The position numbers and the translations under genes were made by a program. A stretch of 14,151 bases of DNA from Lachnospiraceae bacterium UBA7480 (GTDB taxonomy: Bacteria; Bacillota; Clostridia; Lachnospirales; Lachnospiraceae): contig DLOQ01000013.1 of NCBI GenBank assembly GCA_002479655.1, forward strand, positions 14,915 through 29,065, given 5' to 3'. Shown here in pieces: positions 13,342-14,151 of this stretch (positions within the stretch are counted from its first letter, which is position 1; every line of letters begins with the position of its first letter). The notes below the pieces were generated by a model. The model was not told the origin of the DNA and made no database searches. It saw only the letters and a program-made list of their open reading frames with translations.

Positions 13342-13557
13342 TAGAATCCGTCAATTTATACATAAAAAATCGAATTTTATTGGCAACCTGACGGAAGGTG
13401 ATAAAGGTTTAGGTATTAATTAGTATTTCTCACAAGGAAAAACTTTATTTTTTTGGTAAGTAAACAATAGATTTTCTTTTAAGAAAAATTTATACTTATG
13501 CTTGGGTGTGTAGTACACGTACATATTTCAAATAACATTATAATAGGAGGCAGTAAA
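13342..13557 (+). other. Intergenic region upstream of the UgpC-type ATPase gene
   Basis: This 216-bp A/T-rich gap has no strong terminator for the GNAT gene. Inverted elements are TTTTCTT-TT-AAGAAAA (13472-13487), GTGTA-G-TACAC (13507-13517) and distant CCGTCA/TGACGG arms. TATACT (13491-13496) is a possible -10, but no -35 fits at 16-18 bp. The ribosome site AGGAGG (13545-13550) is at optimal spacing. I do not see a catabolite-repression (cre) site. Confidence 0.4.
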
Positions 13558-14151
13558 ATGGCAAGTTTATCATTGAAAAACATTTGCAAGGTTTATCCTA
13601 ACGGATTTGAAGCGGTAAAGAACTTCAACCTTGAGATTGCAGATCAGGAGTTCATTATCTTCGTTGGACCTTCCGGATGTGGTAAGTCAACAACACTTCG
13701 TATGATTGCAGGTCTGGAGGATATCAGTTCCGGTGAATTAAGGATTGGTGACAGACTGGTAAATGATGTTGAGCCTAAAGATAGAGATATCGCGATGGTA
13801 TTCCAGAACTACGCGTTGTATCCTCATATGTCAGTTTATGATAATATGGCATTTGGTCTGAAGTTAAGAAAGGTTCCTTCTGACGAGATTGATAAGATGG
13901 TTAAGGAAGCAGCTAAGATTCTGGATCTGGTTTCCCTGCTTGACCGTAAGCCGAAGGCTCTTTCCGGTGGTCAGAGACAGCGAGTTGCCATGGGTCGTGC
14001 GATCGTTCGTAATCCTAAGGTATTCCTTATGGACGAGCCGCTTTCCAACTTGGATGCAAAGCTTCGTGTACAGATGCGTATTGAGATCGCTAAGCTTCAC
14101 CAGAGACTTGGCACTACCATCATCTATGTAACACATGACCAGACAGAGGCT
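13558..14151 (+). CDS. ugpC: UgpC/MsmX-type sugar ABC transporter ATPase, 5' part
   Basis: The first 198 codons of an ATPase that usually energises one or several carbohydrate ABC importers; the 3' end is beyond the window. Walker A is GPSGCGKST (37-45), Q-loop Q83, signature LSGGQRQR (135-142), Walker B VFLMDEP (155-161) and switch His193. [18 protein letters not shown] is diagnostic of the MalK/UgpC/MsmX branch, whose C-terminal regulatory domain would follow. An in-frame ATG at 13498 is open, but AGGAGG 7 bases before 13558 and the family-typical MASLSLKNI start favour 13558. Arg codons are mostly CGT and AGA with no CGG, unlike neighbouring genes, which suggests high expression. Whether it serves glycerol-3-phosphate or sugars cannot be told here, so the symbol is a family label. 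Confidence 0.92.
   Translation, partial: MASLSLKNICKVYPNGFEAVKNFNLEIADQEFIIFVGPSGCGKSTTLRMIAGLEDISSGELRIGDRLVNDVEPKDRDIAMVFQNYALYPHMSVYDNMAFGLKLRKVPSDEIDKMVKEAAKILDLVSLLDRKPKALSGGQRQRVAMGRAIVRNPKVFLMDEPLSNLDAKLRVQMRIEIAKLHQRLGTTIIYVTHDQTEA

Noticed and set aside
13472..13487. CodY box upstream of the ATPase gene
   Set aside because: The TTTTC and GAAAA halves are too far apart for the AATTTTCWGAAAATT consensus.
13498..13557. Upstream in-frame ATG for the UgpC-type ATPase
   Set aside because: AGGAGG sits 7 bases before 13558, inside the would-be extension, and family members start [12 protein letters not shown].

Overview
The window looks like chromosome from a Gram-positive anaerobic Firmicute, most likely a Lachnospiraceae-type Clostridium relative. 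Pointers are moderate GC, strong AGGAGG-type ribosome sites, consensus TTGACA/TATAAT promoters, a DUF4037-DUF4125 protein, a fermentative D-lactate dehydrogenase, an iron-only-hydrogenase-like sensor and a UgpC/MsmX-type sugar ATPase. The genus cannot be fixed from the sequence alone. I see no phage, transposon, tRNA, rRNA or CRISPR array.

Layout, left to right: the 3' part of a DUF4037-DUF4125 fusion gene (1-1267, +). Three tandem paralogous five-helix membrane proteins (1485-4187, +) with N/Y/Q/G-rich cytoplasmic tails and a DUF3592-like soluble domain. ldhA (4287-5264, +), preceded by an uninterrupted 19-bp RNA hairpin that covers its ribosome site and followed by tandem palindromic repeats and a strong stem-loop. 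Then a near-consensus promoter, a 22-codon Cys-x2-Cys leader ORF, and a 653-residue cytoplasmic protein (5558-7519, +). That protein joins a ferredoxin domain, an [FeFe]-hydrogenase H-cluster domain, a Cys4 Fe-S domain and a complete HD-GYP cyclic-di-GMP phosphodiesterase domain.

On the minus strand a four-gene operon runs from 12631 back to 7528: OmpR-family regulator, histidine kinase with almost no sensor domain, MacB/LolD-type ATPase and an 884-residue FtsX-type permease. Its permease end converges on the hydrogenase-HD-GYP gene with 8 bp between stop codons. A divergent promoter pair separates the operon from a GNAT acetyltransferase gene (12859-13341, +). The window ends inside a UgpC/MsmX-type ABC ATPase (13558-14151, +).

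How the genes may work together (inference): the most unusual element is the hydrogenase-like HD-GYP fusion. It keeps the four H-cluster cysteines but appears to have lost the proton-relay residues of catalytic enzymes, so it reads as a hydrogen or redox sensor that controls cyclic-di-GMP hydrolysis. It lies next to a lactate dehydrogenase whose 5' leader looks regulated, which would fit a fermentation/redox-linked locus. The two-component/ABC operon resembles transporter-coupled envelope-stress or antimicrobial-peptide modules.
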